DNA of 64,000 nt, from contig NW_023605194.1 of NCBI RefSeq assembly GCF_014898055.3, positions 59,063,361-59,127,360 of the forward strand. Direction: 5' to 3'. Made by a program: the position numbers and the translations under genes. This document shows, in pieces, positions 13,560-26,140 of this stretch (the first letter of the stretch is position 1; every line of letters begins with the position of its first letter). The DNA comes from Talpa occidentalis. Its lineage: Eukaryota; Chordata; Mammalia; Eulipotyphla; Talpidae. The notes beneath the pieces are model-generated. The model saw nothing but the letters and a program-made list of their open reading frames with translations. It had not been told where the DNA came from and did not search any database.

Positions 13560-13990
13560 GATTTCTTTTGTGTATGTGTGAGTACAGGACAGTTCTACTC
13601 TTTCAGCACATTACAACTATACAATACAGTTTTATCAATTATAGTCACTGTGTTTTACTCTAGTCCTCAGAGTTTATTTAACTTAGAGTTGAAAGTTTGA
13701 AACCTTTCACCAGCCTCTCCCCATTCTCTAGCATACCCCCTGGCGCTTGCCAAGAACTTTTCCACAATTGTTTCTATGAGTTTGACCTTTTATTTATACT
13801 CCACATTTAAGTGGTACCATACAATTTTATCTTTCTTCATCTGGTTCAGTTAATATAACAATGCCTTTGAGGTCCATATAAATTGTCTCAAAAGAAGGGT
13901 TTCTTCATTCCCATGACTGGGTAACATTCTATTTTATATGTACATATATGTGTATATGCACATGTCATGTATGTGTGTGTTTATGTGCAT
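13560..13990 (-). mobile_element. L1M (LINE-1) 3' region fragment
   Basis: Antisense L1 3' landmarks in order: acaatacagttttatcaattatagtcactgtg, tagagttgaaagtttgaaacc, caccagcctctccccattctc, tttctatgagtttgacc, atctggttcagttaatataac, then caatgcctttgaggtccat. It runs into an ATGTACATATATGTG-type simple repeat. Confidence 0.75.
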
Positions 13991-14794
13991 TTACAAATTA
14001 AATGTTTATATAAACACATACAACATACATCATGATTTTTTAGAATTTTAAATGCATCAAAACATTCAGCAGCATTTATTACTGATAAAAATTAAAGATA
14101 ATTTTTAGAAGAAACACTAAAAACTAGCAATAACAAATGAATCACTCCTAGATTTAACATAATGGAAATCAGTTAACAGAAAAATAAGTGACTTCATTAA
14201 ATTACTCTAAAAACACTTTTGTAGCCATCTTTAATATTCCAATATTTCCATTTCTCCAAATAATAGATAAGCTCTCTCATGTAATTAACTTTGTTTCTAA
14301 GAATTACAGGTCCACTAATAGCTTGTAATACCAAGAAAAAAACAATTGAGGATGTTCATAATTTGAAATTGCAACCATGAAATATGCTTGCTGAATACTC
14401 GTAAATGCATCAAAAGACATTAATTTAGATTCCACTAATCTGGACATAATAAATCACTAATAATCCAAGATAAAGATGTCTGTAATTTGGAAAAGTTAAG
14501 AAAAAATAATTATAAGGTCAAACTTTGAAAAATATTTAACTTCTAGAAAAGAATATGTTCATATAAATAAATTACGATTTGTTATAACAATTTACTTGCT
14601 AATTAAAAATAATTATTGCCGATCCATTTAAACATTTCAGTCCCCTAAGAACTTAAAAAAAGACCTAAAGTTACAAGTGAACTAGCATAAAATAGTGATG
14701 ATTTCATGTACAAAGCTTTTCTACCGAACTTTCTAATTAAATGAAGTGAGGACTTGGAATGTGTGGAATGACAATAACAGACAATGAGATCTGA

Positions 14795-14965
14795 TGCTTT
14801 CTTTTTGGTAGGTACTGGGCTAAATATTTTATAGATAATATAAACTTTATTTTTACAACCTTATCAAATAACCACTGTTTTTTGTCACTCATTTTGCTTA
14901 TAAGAGAACCAGGAATCTGAGAGTTTGCCTAAGGTCATACCACTCTCATGGGTGAAGAAAAGATG
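14795..14965 (-). mobile_element. MIR SINE fragment
   Basis: The plus strand carries the reversed MIR pattern: gtaggtactgggctaaat, a cattttgcttataagagaaccagg block and cctaaggtcataccactctcatggg. Strongly diverged. Confidence 0.55.
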
Positions 14966-14969
14966 AAAA

Positions 14970-17008
14970 GTCTGCAGCTAATCCTTTCCTCACTAAGTCA
15001 CAGACTCCACAGTAAAAGGACAAAAGGCACCTTGGTAAAACTCAAGTAGTACTACATTTCTTTGGATGATTTAGAATTAATCAATTATGTTAATAACATT
15101 TGATATAGTGATTTTACTAACCAATTTACTATGAAAAATGTTTAGATGAATGGCCAAAAGAATAATTTAACCATCCCCTCTATCTCTACCAGCTAGATTT
15201 GAACTGCTGACTTTGTGTCATCTTTTCTTTCTTTGAAAACTTAAATTTTCTGTGGATAAATATAAATTATTTTACTGAATCAACAACTGATGGTGATTTA
15301 GGTGGAATGCAAAAGAAATGAAGCAAAAGTTACGAAAAATAGAATGATGCTTTATTTTCACTCCCAGATTCTATTTACATTTCTTGTATATATTCTCAGA
15401 ATATGTCTGTATCTTTATAGTTTTAGATACATATGCATATATGCATGTACATTCAAGAAATTCTCAAAGATCTTCATAATACTTCAATAAACTTAATGTT
15501 GTATTCTTTTCACACGTGTGCAAGTCACATTACGCTTTTCTGATCCTAAATATAAAAGAGCTGGATAGTTCCTTCTCATGATCTTTGAATGCCACAGGGA
15601 TCTCCCTGTAGATCACCTTTTGCAAAAAGTCCAATGTTTCTGTTCTCAGTCTGCTTATTTCTAAATACTCTAAGCCCCATACTTATATTTTATTTAACAT
15701 CCCTTTGTGCATTTCCAAAGCTACATGGACATGTCCTAGTAGTCAGTAAATGGTTCACCCCCTTCATTCTGCACTTATTAGAACAAAAGAGTCACAGATT
15801 CTCTTCTATCTTCTTCCTCACCTTTCACTGTTTAGGAAGGGAAATGTAGATAATATGGAGTTTTAAACAATAAGAAAAATTATGGTCTCTGCAGAAAGCA
15901 GAATGGGTTAGTTTTAAGAATTCGGATGAAATATTAAAATTTATTTTAATCAGTTTCAAACCAAGGTACATATTGTTAAACTTGCATGTGGAAAAATAAC
16001 AATCACCTGTAAAATACTTCTAAAGCATACTGAAGCACAATTGCTGTCTCAAGGAAAATTACTAGTGTAATTGTTGGTGTTAAAAGCTGAATTTGTCATT
16101 TTTTTCCATGGAATATCATTTTTTACTTGGGAATGACCAACACACTATAGTCACTCAGGCAAGTAATTTGTCAATTTTTTGTAAAAGAACAAAATAAACT
16201 TGATACTTCAAGGAAAACAGCAGGCAATATTTGTTGATAATAAAAAATGTAAACATTCAATTAAAAATTAAAATGTCAGAAGACTTATCTACTACTGTGG
16301 GTTTAACAGCTTTCCAATACTTAAAGATTTTCTGAGGAGATAACTGGTGACATGTTAATATTAACAAATGTGTTTTTTTTTATATTGGAAATCCTGCAAA
16401 ACTCAGTGAACCAGTATTTTCCAGTTGGCCAATGAATTACATTACAAAACCAAGCATGGGAAAATATCATTCAAAGTATGAGATGGACCAACAGGTTTTA
16501 CTGAATAAAATACGAAAAATTCATTCATATGGTTTCAGATTTAATATTGCATCTCAGCTTTCAAAACTGCCATGTTTGGGATTATGGTAGTATAGCACTA
16601 AGAATGTCCACAGTCATGTAAAAAGGCCTTTAGTTACTTCCCTCTTTCCCTACTGTAGATTTCTCTGTATATCATCTTTGGCATGTGATTCTGACTTCAT
16701 GTTCTTCAACCAAAAAACAGAAATTTAGCAGATTTAATACCTAAACATACATGAGAATCTGCTATCTGCTACTAAGCCAGAAACTGACAGATTTGCAAAA
16801 ACATAAACTCAAGCTTCTCTTTTCACTAGATATCTGTTTGGAAAATATAATTTTCATTAAAAAGCTCTTGAGTCAATATGCAATATGTTTGCTTTTGTGT
16901 TTTTCAAGTGATTTCACAAACATTTTCAATTATCCTTATTTTTAACTACTAATAGTCAATAATTTTATATAAGCTGCATATGTTAGAGATCCACTGACTT
17001 ATGACGAT
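14970..17008. other. Unassigned AT-rich intronic DNA
   Basis: No repeat family or exon-like segment recognised. Confidence 0.45.
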
Positions 17009-17020
17009 TTAAAGTGATAT

Positions 17021-17290
17021 ATTATATACAAATACCTGATAGTCTCACTCATAGTAGGAATTTAGAAAACCTAAATAAGGGACCAGGAAAAAAACTAACT
17101 ATAATAAAGTAAAAATCAAAATCAACAAGCAACTATAAACCAGAGACACACTATGGGGGGGGAGGGCGGGAGAGAAGGGAGTAGGACAAAAACAAGGATG
17201 GTGGGAATTGTATGGGGACTATAACCAAGATGAAAATGCACACATTGTGCAAAAATAAAAAATGATGTAAAAAATATATAAAATAAAATT
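17021..17290 (+). mobile_element. 5'-truncated L1 3' end
   Basis: Begins at gtctcactcatagtaggaat, near the ORF2 end, then aaccagagacacactat and a G-run (17155-17179), tggggactataaccaagatg, and an A-rich tail. The 12-bp duplication ttaaagtgatat flanks it at 17009-17020 and 17291-17302. Confidence 0.85.
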
Positions 17291-17779
17291 TTAAAGTGAT
17301 ATTATAAAGCAAAAGTGAACTTTTTGACTACAAAAACAAAAAAAGCAGTTACCAGAAGTAAAGAAGGTAAACAGGTAAATAAATCAAGTAAAAGGATTAA
17401 ACCACAGTAATGCATAGAAACTAGAATTCTAGTGGTGGACATAAGGTTATAAATACAAGTGTGGTTTAAAGGTTATATACCTGAAACCTACATAATATTA
17501 TAAATCACTATTATTTCAATTAACAAAAGGAAAACATTTCAATATTATTATGATTTGTGTTTCATTTAGTGAGGTTATTTTTCATATTTATTGATCAGTA
17601 AAATGTACTTCTCTGCATAAAATGATAAGCTGATGAAAAGCTACAAAACATGGACTAGTTAAAAGATACTATTACAAAAAAATAAAAATATGTATACCAT
17701 AAGATAACTGATTTTATTAAAAACCCTGACAATTATGCATAGAGAAGCAATGTATGAAAACATCAAAAGGTTAATGAAG

Positions 17780-18230
17780 ATTGTGTTAATGTTGGCTGAG
17801 TCAATCTTCTATTATTCAAATTTTTCTATTTTGTAACCGTATTCTCATAATAATAAAAATATAAAGTGCACAATTATATTTACAACTAACTAATATAAAT
17901 CATTATTTATTAATATTATTTAATACATTAATATAAACTATATTTAATAATATATTTTGATAAATATTAAATCATAATATTTAATAAAAATATTATGATT
18001 TCCTTATTTATTCCTTAAAATTTAGTGAGTATTTACTCATTGGCATATGTTGCTGTAGGAGTTTAGGATTCATGGACAAACAAAAACAAAGATCCTGCCT
18101 ATAGATCAGGGAAATGTAAAATATATAAACTTTTCATATATTATATATACATATATATAGTATATCATGTAGCACATTATACTAAAATATACTTTATCAT
18201 ATATATATTACATGGCAAAACAGGAAATAG
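17780..18230. repeat. AT-rich block with a 14-bp perfect hairpin
   Basis: A run of TAATAT/ATATAT-type sequence. Arms 17969-17982 (aaatcataatattt) and 17988-18001 are perfect reverse complements around a 5-nt loop. It could act as a matrix-attachment-like or fragile segment; only the sequence pattern is seen. Confidence 0.7.
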
Positions 18231-18231
18231 A

Positions 18232-19530
18232 ATATCACATTATAAAAAGAAGAACAGGATAACAGAAATTATAATGATAGGAGGGACAAGTTTTATAGTT
18301 CCAGAATGTCCTTACTGAGATGGTAAGATATCATCAAAATCAGAGAGGAGAAAAAGACTGGAAAGTTAAGAGTACCAGATGGAAGGAATAGGGGAGAAAA
18401 AGGGTTTCTGGATTACAGAAGCAGCAATGTGGTCAAGGTATCTAGAGTTTAGTTAGTTCAAAGAGAGTTTAGAAAAGTGGTAGACTTTCAGAGGTATGGG
18501 GTAGGGGACATCACAAGGGGGCTGGAAGACCTTTGTAAGACTTGACTAATGGAAGTGAAATGTGAAGACATTTTTTACCTGAGGTGTGGCAAGATATGAT
18601 TTATATATTAAAGAGATCCCTCCGCCAACTCTGAAAAATAAATTGTAAATGGGCAACAGTAATAGCTGATAAACCAGATTAGAATTTAAATCTACTGTAT
18701 GAGAGACAGTGGGCAGTTGGAAAGAGTAGAAGCAATGGAGATGGTAAGAAGCAACTGAGCTCTGCTATATTTGAAAGTATTCAACGGAAGATCATGACTT
18801 CTTGGTAGACTCCATGGACAGGGGATGAGAAAGAGAGAGAGAGACAAGTATCACTCTTTACAGTTGGAAGAAACCTATAAAAACAGTTTAAATTTTTTTC
18901 ATACTGAACAAGTATTGTTATTTTTTTAATCAATGCAAAAGGTTTCATTTTATCAGAAGGTTTTAGTTTTTAAAGACAATCAGAGTAATTAGAAATACTT
19001 ATAAATATGTAGCCCCATATTTATAAGCCAAGATATATCACTTGGCAAAAATGAAATTGGGCAACAGTTCAACATGTTCACTGCCCAGAGCAGGGTATGC
19101 AGAGTTACATTAATTATTTTTGGGTAGCACTTGGAAAACAATAGCCTTTTTATTCTGTCATAAGAAAAACAACTTTTATTTTTTATCAAGTTTACTGCCA
19201 AGAACATTGACAATTACTATTTATTTCTGAATCATTGGCTTCCTAGCTCATACCAATTGAATGTAATCTGAAATCTCTGACTTACCAAAGAAATTGATTT
19301 TTACTGATAAAGCATTAAAATATGGATCCTTCTTAACATCTAATTCTATCAACACTTGATTCTCATCACACAGTGACTCCAACTCTTCAATAGCTGCCTG
19401 TTATCTCACTGGATTCTGAGAATTAGAAACAAAATTGCCTATAAAAATATTTTAGACAAAAAACCAAACAATTATAGAGACATGAAGTATAATTTTATCA
19501 TCTATGTGATAAAATTTAAATGCCTTATCC
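18232..19530. other. Unassigned intronic DNA
   Basis: A short GA repeat lies at about 18831-18843. No family recognised otherwise. Confidence 0.45.
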
Positions 19531-19534
19531 TAGG

Positions 19535-19785
19535 AGACTGTGCAGTCATTAAGTATATGGGCTTCATAACGAAAAGATAATCAGGTTGAAATAGGCTGTG
19601 ATACTAATTATTTACTATTTCTTTGGCAAGAATTTAACCTCTCTAGGTCTCAGTCGCCTTACCTTAAAAAGAAGGGACAGGTAATCCCACTTGTTGGATA
19701 GCTTTATGGTGATATAAGTAAAATAATGGACATAAAGTATTAAGATTGGCACATGGTAAGTGCTAAATTAACACTAGAAATACAT
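19535..19785 (+). mobile_element. MIR SINE
   Basis: MIR order preserved: a tRNA-like start near agtcattaagtatatgggct, the core tttaacctctctaggtctcagtc…ccttacctt, and the end attggcacatggtaagtgctaa. Confidence 0.75.
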
Positions 19786-19789
19786 TAGT

Positions 19790-21070
19790 ACAATTTTTGG
19801 TACTAATGTTACAGTTTAAGAACTTTAATAATCAAAATAAAATTTCTAAGATGTCACATATGACACATCTTGTGTCAATGAAGACACAAGAATGTTCAAA
19901 ATATCTCGTCATCACTTTAAATCAAGCAATATTTGATTTGGAGTATCAACCCTTCTTTTACAAGTAGATATTTAAAATCACTCATCTCCCTCCTCTCGAA
20001 GTCACAAAAGACCCTCAAAGTTCAATGTCTCTCTACTTTCATGCCCACAGAGCAGGAAGGGAACATTTGGTCAAGCTGAGAATGCTGGTGCTGCCAGCCA
20101 GGCAAGTGCATGCAGAGAACCCATTTTTAGAGAAATATTTCCAAGGTTGTCTTCTTTCTCATTTTGATTCCAGAGACTCTTTGCAATCACCTTTACAATA
20201 AATTTTTAAATAAACAGAAATTTATTTAAAAGCTTCTATAAACTTCTAGTATTAACCAAAAAAAAAAAAAAAGTCTCTGAAATCAAGAAATGCAAAGAGC
20301 CTGCCAACCTATTTGGAAAAGGAGATATGGGATAAAATAATGAAATTCTTTCAATAATTTATATTGAATTAACAGTCCTCCAGATCCCTCCCTAACATTT
20401 GCAGAGGCCTGATTCCTGTGCAATCAAGCACCATAACCACAAACATATCCTCTCTATAAACAGACACCTTTTGGTCAACACTGAGACACAGATTGGGTAA
20501 TATGGCTAGGTAGAAAAAAAGTGGATTTGGGAAGAAGTCAGTGCAGACTCTGGAAATAAAATCAGGACTATTTGACTGGAAATTCCCTGATCTTGACATG
20601 TAGGCTAAAGAAGGTCAGGACATATCTGTTTATTCCTCATCAAAAGGAAGGACACTGCTAGGATAATTTTTCAGGAGAGCCTTCTAAAGTAAAGGGTTTT
20701 GAGATTGAAGCCATTAGCTATTCCATTCCTACTGAATGTTATAGTCAAACATTGTTTTGCCCTACACAGGTCATAAAATCCATGCCTTTTCAGATGTAAG
20801 CTCATACTTCTCTTTATTCATTCCATAAGTCTTCATTCAAATGATTAATAATGGTATAAAATTTAACAATATTCTAATTTAAAAAAAAAAAAACATGTAA
20901 CCACTGTTCCTACAACTGCCATTTAGACAAAAGGTATATTCTCATTAATTAGGTATCTTTCCTACCATTGTAACTATGGGTGGTATGTTTAAGAGGTAAG
21001 CAAATAACTTCATCTCAGTGACTCATTATCAAGTGTGATGTCAAAGAACATACTTCCTGTGTTTTCTAAG
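19790..21070. other. Unassigned intronic DNA
   Basis: Small poly-A runs at about 20259 and 20881 do not identify an element. No coding signal. Confidence 0.45.
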
Positions 21071-21079
21071 AGTTTTACA

Positions 21080-22165
21080 CTTTCCGGTCATATGTTCATA
21101 TATTTTGATCTAATTTTTGTACACAGTGTAAGAGAGGGAACAAGTTTCATTTTTCTGTGTGCGGCTCTGTAGTTTTCCCAACATCATTTATTGATGATAT
21201 CATCTTCCCCATTTTGGGGGAGTTCCTTTGTGGTAAATTAATTGGCCGTATATGCATTGGTTTATTTCTGGACTCTCTATTCTCCTCCAAAGATCCTTGT
21301 ATCCATTTTTTATGTGAATACCATGCTGCTTTGATTATTACAGCTTTGTAATATATGTCAAAACTAGGCAATGCAGGGCCTCCCCTGGTGGCACAGCGGT
21401 TGAGCGCTGGGTTGCGAGGCTGCCTGCAGCCTCTGCAGCACCAGTTTGATCCCCGGCCACCAGCGAGGGTCCCACCAAAAAAAAAAAAAAAAAAAACTAG
21501 GCAATGCAATGCCTCCAGCTTTATGCTTTGTCAAGATTGTTTAACTATTTTGTGATCCCAAACACATTTTAGGGTTGACTTTTTTCAATTCCTTTTTAAA
21601 ATGTCATTGAATTTTTCTGCCAATAGAGTTTTACTTCTTTCTGATTTGGATATCTTTTATTTCTTGTCTGAATGCTCTGAACAATACTTCTTGTTGAATA
21701 AAAGAGGTAAAATTGGGACTCTTGTCTTGTTCCTGATCTTATTAAAAAAAAAAAAAACCTTGCAGCTTTTCACTAATAAGTAGGATATTAGAAGTGGGAT
21801 TGTCATATGGCCTTTATAATGGTGACGTATGCTCCCAGTATACCCAATTGGATAAGAATTTTTGTAATATATGGAAGATGAATTTTGTTAAATGCTATTT
21901 TTGCCTCTCAAGATGATCATATGATTTTTATTCTTCATTTTGTTACTATGTTGTATCACACTGATTGATTTCATATGGTGAACCATCCTTGCATCCTTAC
22001 ATGATATGTAATACTTGTAATGTATTACTGAATTCAGTTAATATTTTGTTGAGAATTTTTGTGCCTGGGTTCATCAGGGAGATAGAAGAGTAATTCTCTT
22101 TTCCTGTAGTACCGTCATCTTGTTTTGGTATGAGAGTAATGCTGGCCTCATAAGTTTAGAAGCAG
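21080..22165 (-). mobile_element. Old L1 ORF2-region fragment, interrupted by a SINE
   Basis: The plus strand follows the antisense of L1 ORF2 in order: ttttcccaacatcatttattga, ggtttatttctggactctctattct, ccatgctgctttgattattacagctttg, catccttgcatcc, then ttggtatgagagtaatgctggcctcat. Many indels; the ORF is destroyed. Confidence 0.8.
21376..21492 (+). mobile_element. Truncated tRNA-derived SINE with direct poly-A
   Basis: The head GGGCCTCCCCTGGTGGCACAG and B-box region TTTGATCCCCGG are present, but the body stops at about 98 nt (gagggtcccacc) and goes straight into about 19 A residues. The 16-bp perfect duplication aaaactaggcaatgca flanks it (21360-21375, 21493-21508), so it inserted in this short form. 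Confidence 0.92.
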
Positions 22166-22653
22166 TAACACTTGTAATATCCCACTTTGCTGCTGCACAA
22201 AGGTACCTGCATGGGGCATGAATGGAGGCTGAAACTTCACTCATCCACTCTTTACATGTCACCTACTTTATCCTGGCCAGGGTACCTTTTTTTATGGCAA
22301 CCCTGGTCTGTGCAAAGGATCTTTTGCTTCTAATTTTTCAGAAACAACAGGAATATTTTGAGGCTATTTACTCAAGATTAAGTCAGAAAATGAAGTTATT
22401 TATTGACTGATAAGGCCTTTTTTAAAAAAAATTGAAGGGCTACTTTCAAAAACAGGACAAAAGATACTGGGGCATCTTGTCAAAATGACCATGAGGAGGT
22501 GAGGTACTAATGACCCACTTTATTAAATTACCTCTGAAATGCTATCTAGCATCTGTTTAACTCTGTGGCTTATCCAGAAGGTTGCAATATTCCTGTACAC
22601 TATATTTCTTAAAATAGCCTATGCCAGAGCACCTGTTAAAATTTAAAAAAGGA

Positions 22654-22908
22654 GGCCTCCCTGGTGGCACAGGGGTAAAGTCTCAGTGCTATCGACCTAT
22701 CTCCAGCCCCTGCAGCATGAGTTTGATCCCTACCCAGGGAGCTAACCCACATGGCACAGCAGACCTCTCCTGTCTTGCCCGCTGCTTCCCTCTACAGTGT
22801 ATTTCAATAGATCCATCCATTAGGCTCCCTACTCTGTCTCTGGTGAATCCTCACCCCCTGCACCTCTGGCCTACACCCCAGTTCTTGTATGCATAAATAA
22901 AAATAAAT
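22654..22908 (+). mobile_element. tRNA-derived SINE, oldest type
   Basis: Diverged head GGCCTCCCTGGTGGCACAGG, then gagtttgatccctacc, the shared body cagacctctcctgtcttgcccgctg and the end ttcttgtatgcataaataaa. The 13-bp duplication atttaaaaaagga flanks it (22641-22653, 22909-22921). Confidence 0.88.
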
Positions 22909-23029
22909 ATTTAAAAAAGGAACAGATCACATTTTAAGGATTTTATACTATATTAATGCTTATCAGCCTTAAGTTTCTGTGCAGATTTTCTACCCCATCT
23001 TTTGAACCTTAGGAGGGCTTTGTCTCTGC

Positions 23030-23235
23030 ACCATAGACAATAGCTTCTTTACCACACTGTTTCTCCTCGGGGCTCCACCTGGGCAGGATGTATATTTATT
23101 GTGCAAGGATATCCTGCGCAGAACCATCAGCATCTCTCACTTCTACCCAAGAAATACCGGGGTACACTTGGTTATTGTGGCAAGTAAACATCCCCCGGGG
23201 TGATAGTAACCAAGGTTCAGAAACACTCTATAATT
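23030..23235 (+). mobile_element. hAT-type non-autonomous DNA transposon relic
   Basis: Diverged match to the common mammalian MER element containing a capped g-c-t-g-t-c-c / aggatgtttagcagcatccc / ctctacccac block, here as tgtgcaaggatatcctgcgcagaaccatcagcatctct… and ending gggtgatagtaaccaaggttcagaaacactc. Exact family not assigned. Confidence 0.42.
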
Positions 23236-24198
23236 TCCCAATTCACTAAGTGAGCTAACTACTTGCTCTGCCTAAAAGCTCAACACCCTTGATAACTTAA
23301 TACTTGCTCAAGCATCGATTTCCAGGGGCTAGATGCTGCTGCCCAGTAACTTCAACACTGAAGAACCATTTAAAACTCCTTCTGGAACCTACAGCTAAAC
23401 ACAAAGATAGAAAAACCAGATCTAGGATTCTTCATCTTTTGTATATGGCTGTTTCCAAAGATACTCTTTTCCAAACCATATTTTTTAAATATATTCACAG
23501 GCACTCCAAACCAAAGGGGGGAAAAAAGTTTCCAGTTTTCCATGGACAACTAAGGAGACTGTGAAATATAGAAATTAAAAGTTTTCTTTATTCTAGGATT
23601 TTTCAGCGCCTTTGTTTTGTAAGAAACCATTGAGAAAACTAACTGGAGGAGGAAAAGAGATAGTATTTTTTTCAAATTTACTCAACAAGGTAACCACTTT
23701 ATTCGGGAATGTTTATTAAGTTATTAAGGAACTAGTTTCATGCTGCATGATTTAAAATCATTGATTTATATTAAGATGACAAAATTCATAATAATTTGTA
23801 TGCTTAAGATGGAATAGACTTCAGCATGGCCTCCTTGTGAATTGGTACATAAATTTAAGATGAAGTCCAGCCAATCCTGATTATCTACCTAATCTCCCTC
23901 CTCTCTTTACACCCTCATGCTAGACTATGCAGAGACACATCTACAAAAGCAGAGTCCAGGTACATTTCATCTGTGCTCCTGAAGTATTCTGTCATGAATA
24001 TTATTGTATTGCACTGTCAGTTTATTTATTGCCTTACCTTAGATCTGCAAACTATGGTCACTGCTCATTTTCATAAATCCAATTTTCATGGAAGATAGCC
24101 ATGCTCACCAATTTAGATATTGTCTATAGATGCTTCACAGTACAATGGCACACTTGAGGAATTACAACAAATTTAAATATTTACCACCAGGCTCTTTA

Positions 24199-25145
24199 TA
24201 TATTTTTCCATGCTTATTTTTATTTATTTATTTATTTTATTATTTTTTTTAAATAATAAATTTTATTTTTATATTCCCCATACAATTGCAACCCCCCCTT
24301 TCTGATCCCAATCCCTCCCCTTCTGCCCCCCACCCCCCAAAAAGTGTCTCTGGTTCCTAGTTTTTTGTTGATTCTGATTTTCACTTTCTTATAGTTATTC
24401 ATTTTCCTGGTCCCTTATTTAAGTTTTCTAGATTCCTGCTATGAGTGAGACCATCCGGTATTTTTCTTTTTGGCTTATTTCGCTGAGCATGATCCCTTCC
24501 AGCGCCATCCATGTTGCTGCAAATTGCATAAGCTTATCTTTTTTGAATGCTGAGTAATATTCCATGGTGTATATGTACCACATCTTCTTGATCCAGTCAT
24601 CTATTTTTGGGCATTTGGGTTGTTTCCAAAGCTTAGCTATTGTAAACAGTGCTGCTATAAACATAGGGGTGCAGGTGTTCTTTGGAATTGATGTTTCTGT
24701 GTCCTTTGGGTAAATACCTAGGAGTGGAATTGCTGGATCATATGGAAGCTCTATGTTTAGTAGGTCCAGAAATCTCCACACAGCTCTCCATAGTGGTTGG
24801 ACCAGTTTGCACTCCCACCAACAGTGCAGAAGAGTTCCTTTTTCTCCACACCCTCGCCAACATTTGTTGTTGCTAGTTTTTTTAATATGTGCCATTCTCA
24901 CTGGTGTAAGATGGTATCTCATGGTAGTTTTGATTTGCATTTCCCTGATGACAAGTGATGTTAAACATTTTTTCATATGCCTGTTGGCCATTTGCATTTC
25001 CTCTTCGGAGAAGTTTCTTTTTAGCTCTTCTGCCCATTTTTTGACTGGATTATTTTCTTTGTTGTTGTTGAGTCTCATCAGCTCTTTGCAGATTTTTGCG
25101 ATCAGTCCTTTATCATTAGTGTTGGGTGCAAAAATGTTCTCCCAG
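24199..25145 (-). mobile_element. 5'-truncated L1 with a perfect 18-bp target-site duplication
   Basis: The duplication ttaccaccaggctcttta lies at 24181-24198 and 25146-25163. On the minus strand the element runs from within ORF2 through the stop and a C/G-rich 3'UTR into an A-rich tail. Perfect duplication and an open ORF2 end indicate a fairly young insertion. Its orientation matches PRKG1 transcription. Confidence 0.95.
24428..25078 (-). pseudogene. L1 ORF2 C-terminal remnant (216 codons open)
   Basis: Reading from the minus strand gives the C-terminal end of the L1 ORF2 protein, recognisable by the cysteine-rich stretch [20 protein letters not shown] and the [17 protein letters not shown] block. 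This region follows the endonuclease and reverse-transcriptase domains, which are missing through 5' truncation. No frameshift is visible in these 216 codons. It cannot support retrotransposition. Confidence 0.92.
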
Positions 25146-25740
25146 TTACCACCAGGCTCTTTAGGGGAAGTTTGCCAACTCCTGCCCTAATCTTTAGTCT
25201 CTTAAGGTGAAGTACTGTATCCAATTCCTTCAATTTAATGCCCGGGAAATGACAGATGCTCAAAGTTTGTTGAATGAAAAAAATGTTTTACCTTTCAAAA
25301 TGAGTCCAAGAACATCTGATCTTAAGGTAACTGTTTTAATAATATGTGAGGGATGGGAATATTCAGCTCAGGTCACAGTGTCAAAGATCTCATTCAGTGT
25401 TCAAATTGCTTTTGTTTTACATTGACTTGGTTATATAGAGTCAAACAAATATAATAAATGAAAGCCCTCCTGTAGAACAATATCATCTAAAGATATAATA
25501 GAATTCAAAGGTCACTCTATAAAGTTTTTTATATATTATCTCTTGATGTGAATCCTTTTCCTACAATATCATTTTGAATCTTTCAAATATGAGCCGTCTA
25601 AGTTTTCTTTGGGAAATAATTTCTGAATACAATTGGTTAATAAGGATCTTTTCCTGTACTGTCATCAAAATTGTCTTTTGCTTTATTTCATCCTATTACT
25701 CCTGTCCATTCTTGACCAAGAGATTTTCATTTGTGATATT

Positions 25741-26004
25741 TTTTTAAATATTTATTTTTTATTTATTTGTACAAGCACTGGGTACAGTCAGAAGCACAGG
25801 AGGGTGAGAGAATTCACCAGAGCCAGAGTGGGGAACAGAACAGGCAGACAGACAAAGTACACTGCTGAGGGGAGCAGCGGGCAGCAGGAGAGGTCTGCGT
25901 ACCATGTGGGACCCTCACAGGTGGCCAGGGATCGAACTGGCGCTGCAGAGGCTGTGGGCAGCTTCGCAGCTCAGCGCTCAACCACTGCGCTACCAAGGGA
26001 GGCC
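25741..26004 (-). mobile_element. tRNA-derived SINE, minus orientation
   Basis: T-rich start, ATTTATTTGTACAAGCACTGGGTACAG, conserved body, and the reversed head CTACCAAGGGAGGCCCC. The duplication is imperfect (ttgtgatatt before, ttttgtgattt after). It forms an inverted pair with the SINE at 26141. Confidence 0.9.
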
Positions 26005-26140
26005 CCTTTTGTGATTTTACAGTAAAATTTCAGAAAGCATAAAATGTAGAAAATAATTTCCCAAGTTCAAAAATAAAAAAAAAATTATTGGAATCCGTGA
26101 TAGAGTAGTTTTGCTATCAGTGCTCAAGAGAGTACAGGAA

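Larger units (their letters stand above)
24041..25185 (-). mobile_element. MER1-like hAT/Charlie DNA transposon, split by L1
   Basis: The left part, 24041-24198 (gatctgcaaactatgg, catggaagatagccatgctcacc, tattgtctatagatgcttcacagtacaatgg, aaatatttaccaccaggctc), and the right part, 25164-25185 (gaagtttgccaactcctg), are the two pieces of one MER1-type element read backwards. An L1 with a perfect 18-bp duplication separates them. Confidence 0.7.
23870..25290 (+). mobile_element. L2 LINE 3' end, interrupted by a nested insertion
   Basis: L2-like text (ctccctcctctctttacacc, tcagtttatttattgcc) stops at about 24040. It resumes after the nested elements with ctgtatccaattcc…aatttaatgcccggg and the 3' end gatgctcaaagtttgttgaatgaa. 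The order fits one L2 copy split by later insertions. Confidence 0.6.

Noticed and set aside
24428..25078. The 216-codon open frame as a host gene
   Set aside because: It is the C-terminal end of L1 ORF2 inside an insertion with an 18-bp TSD.
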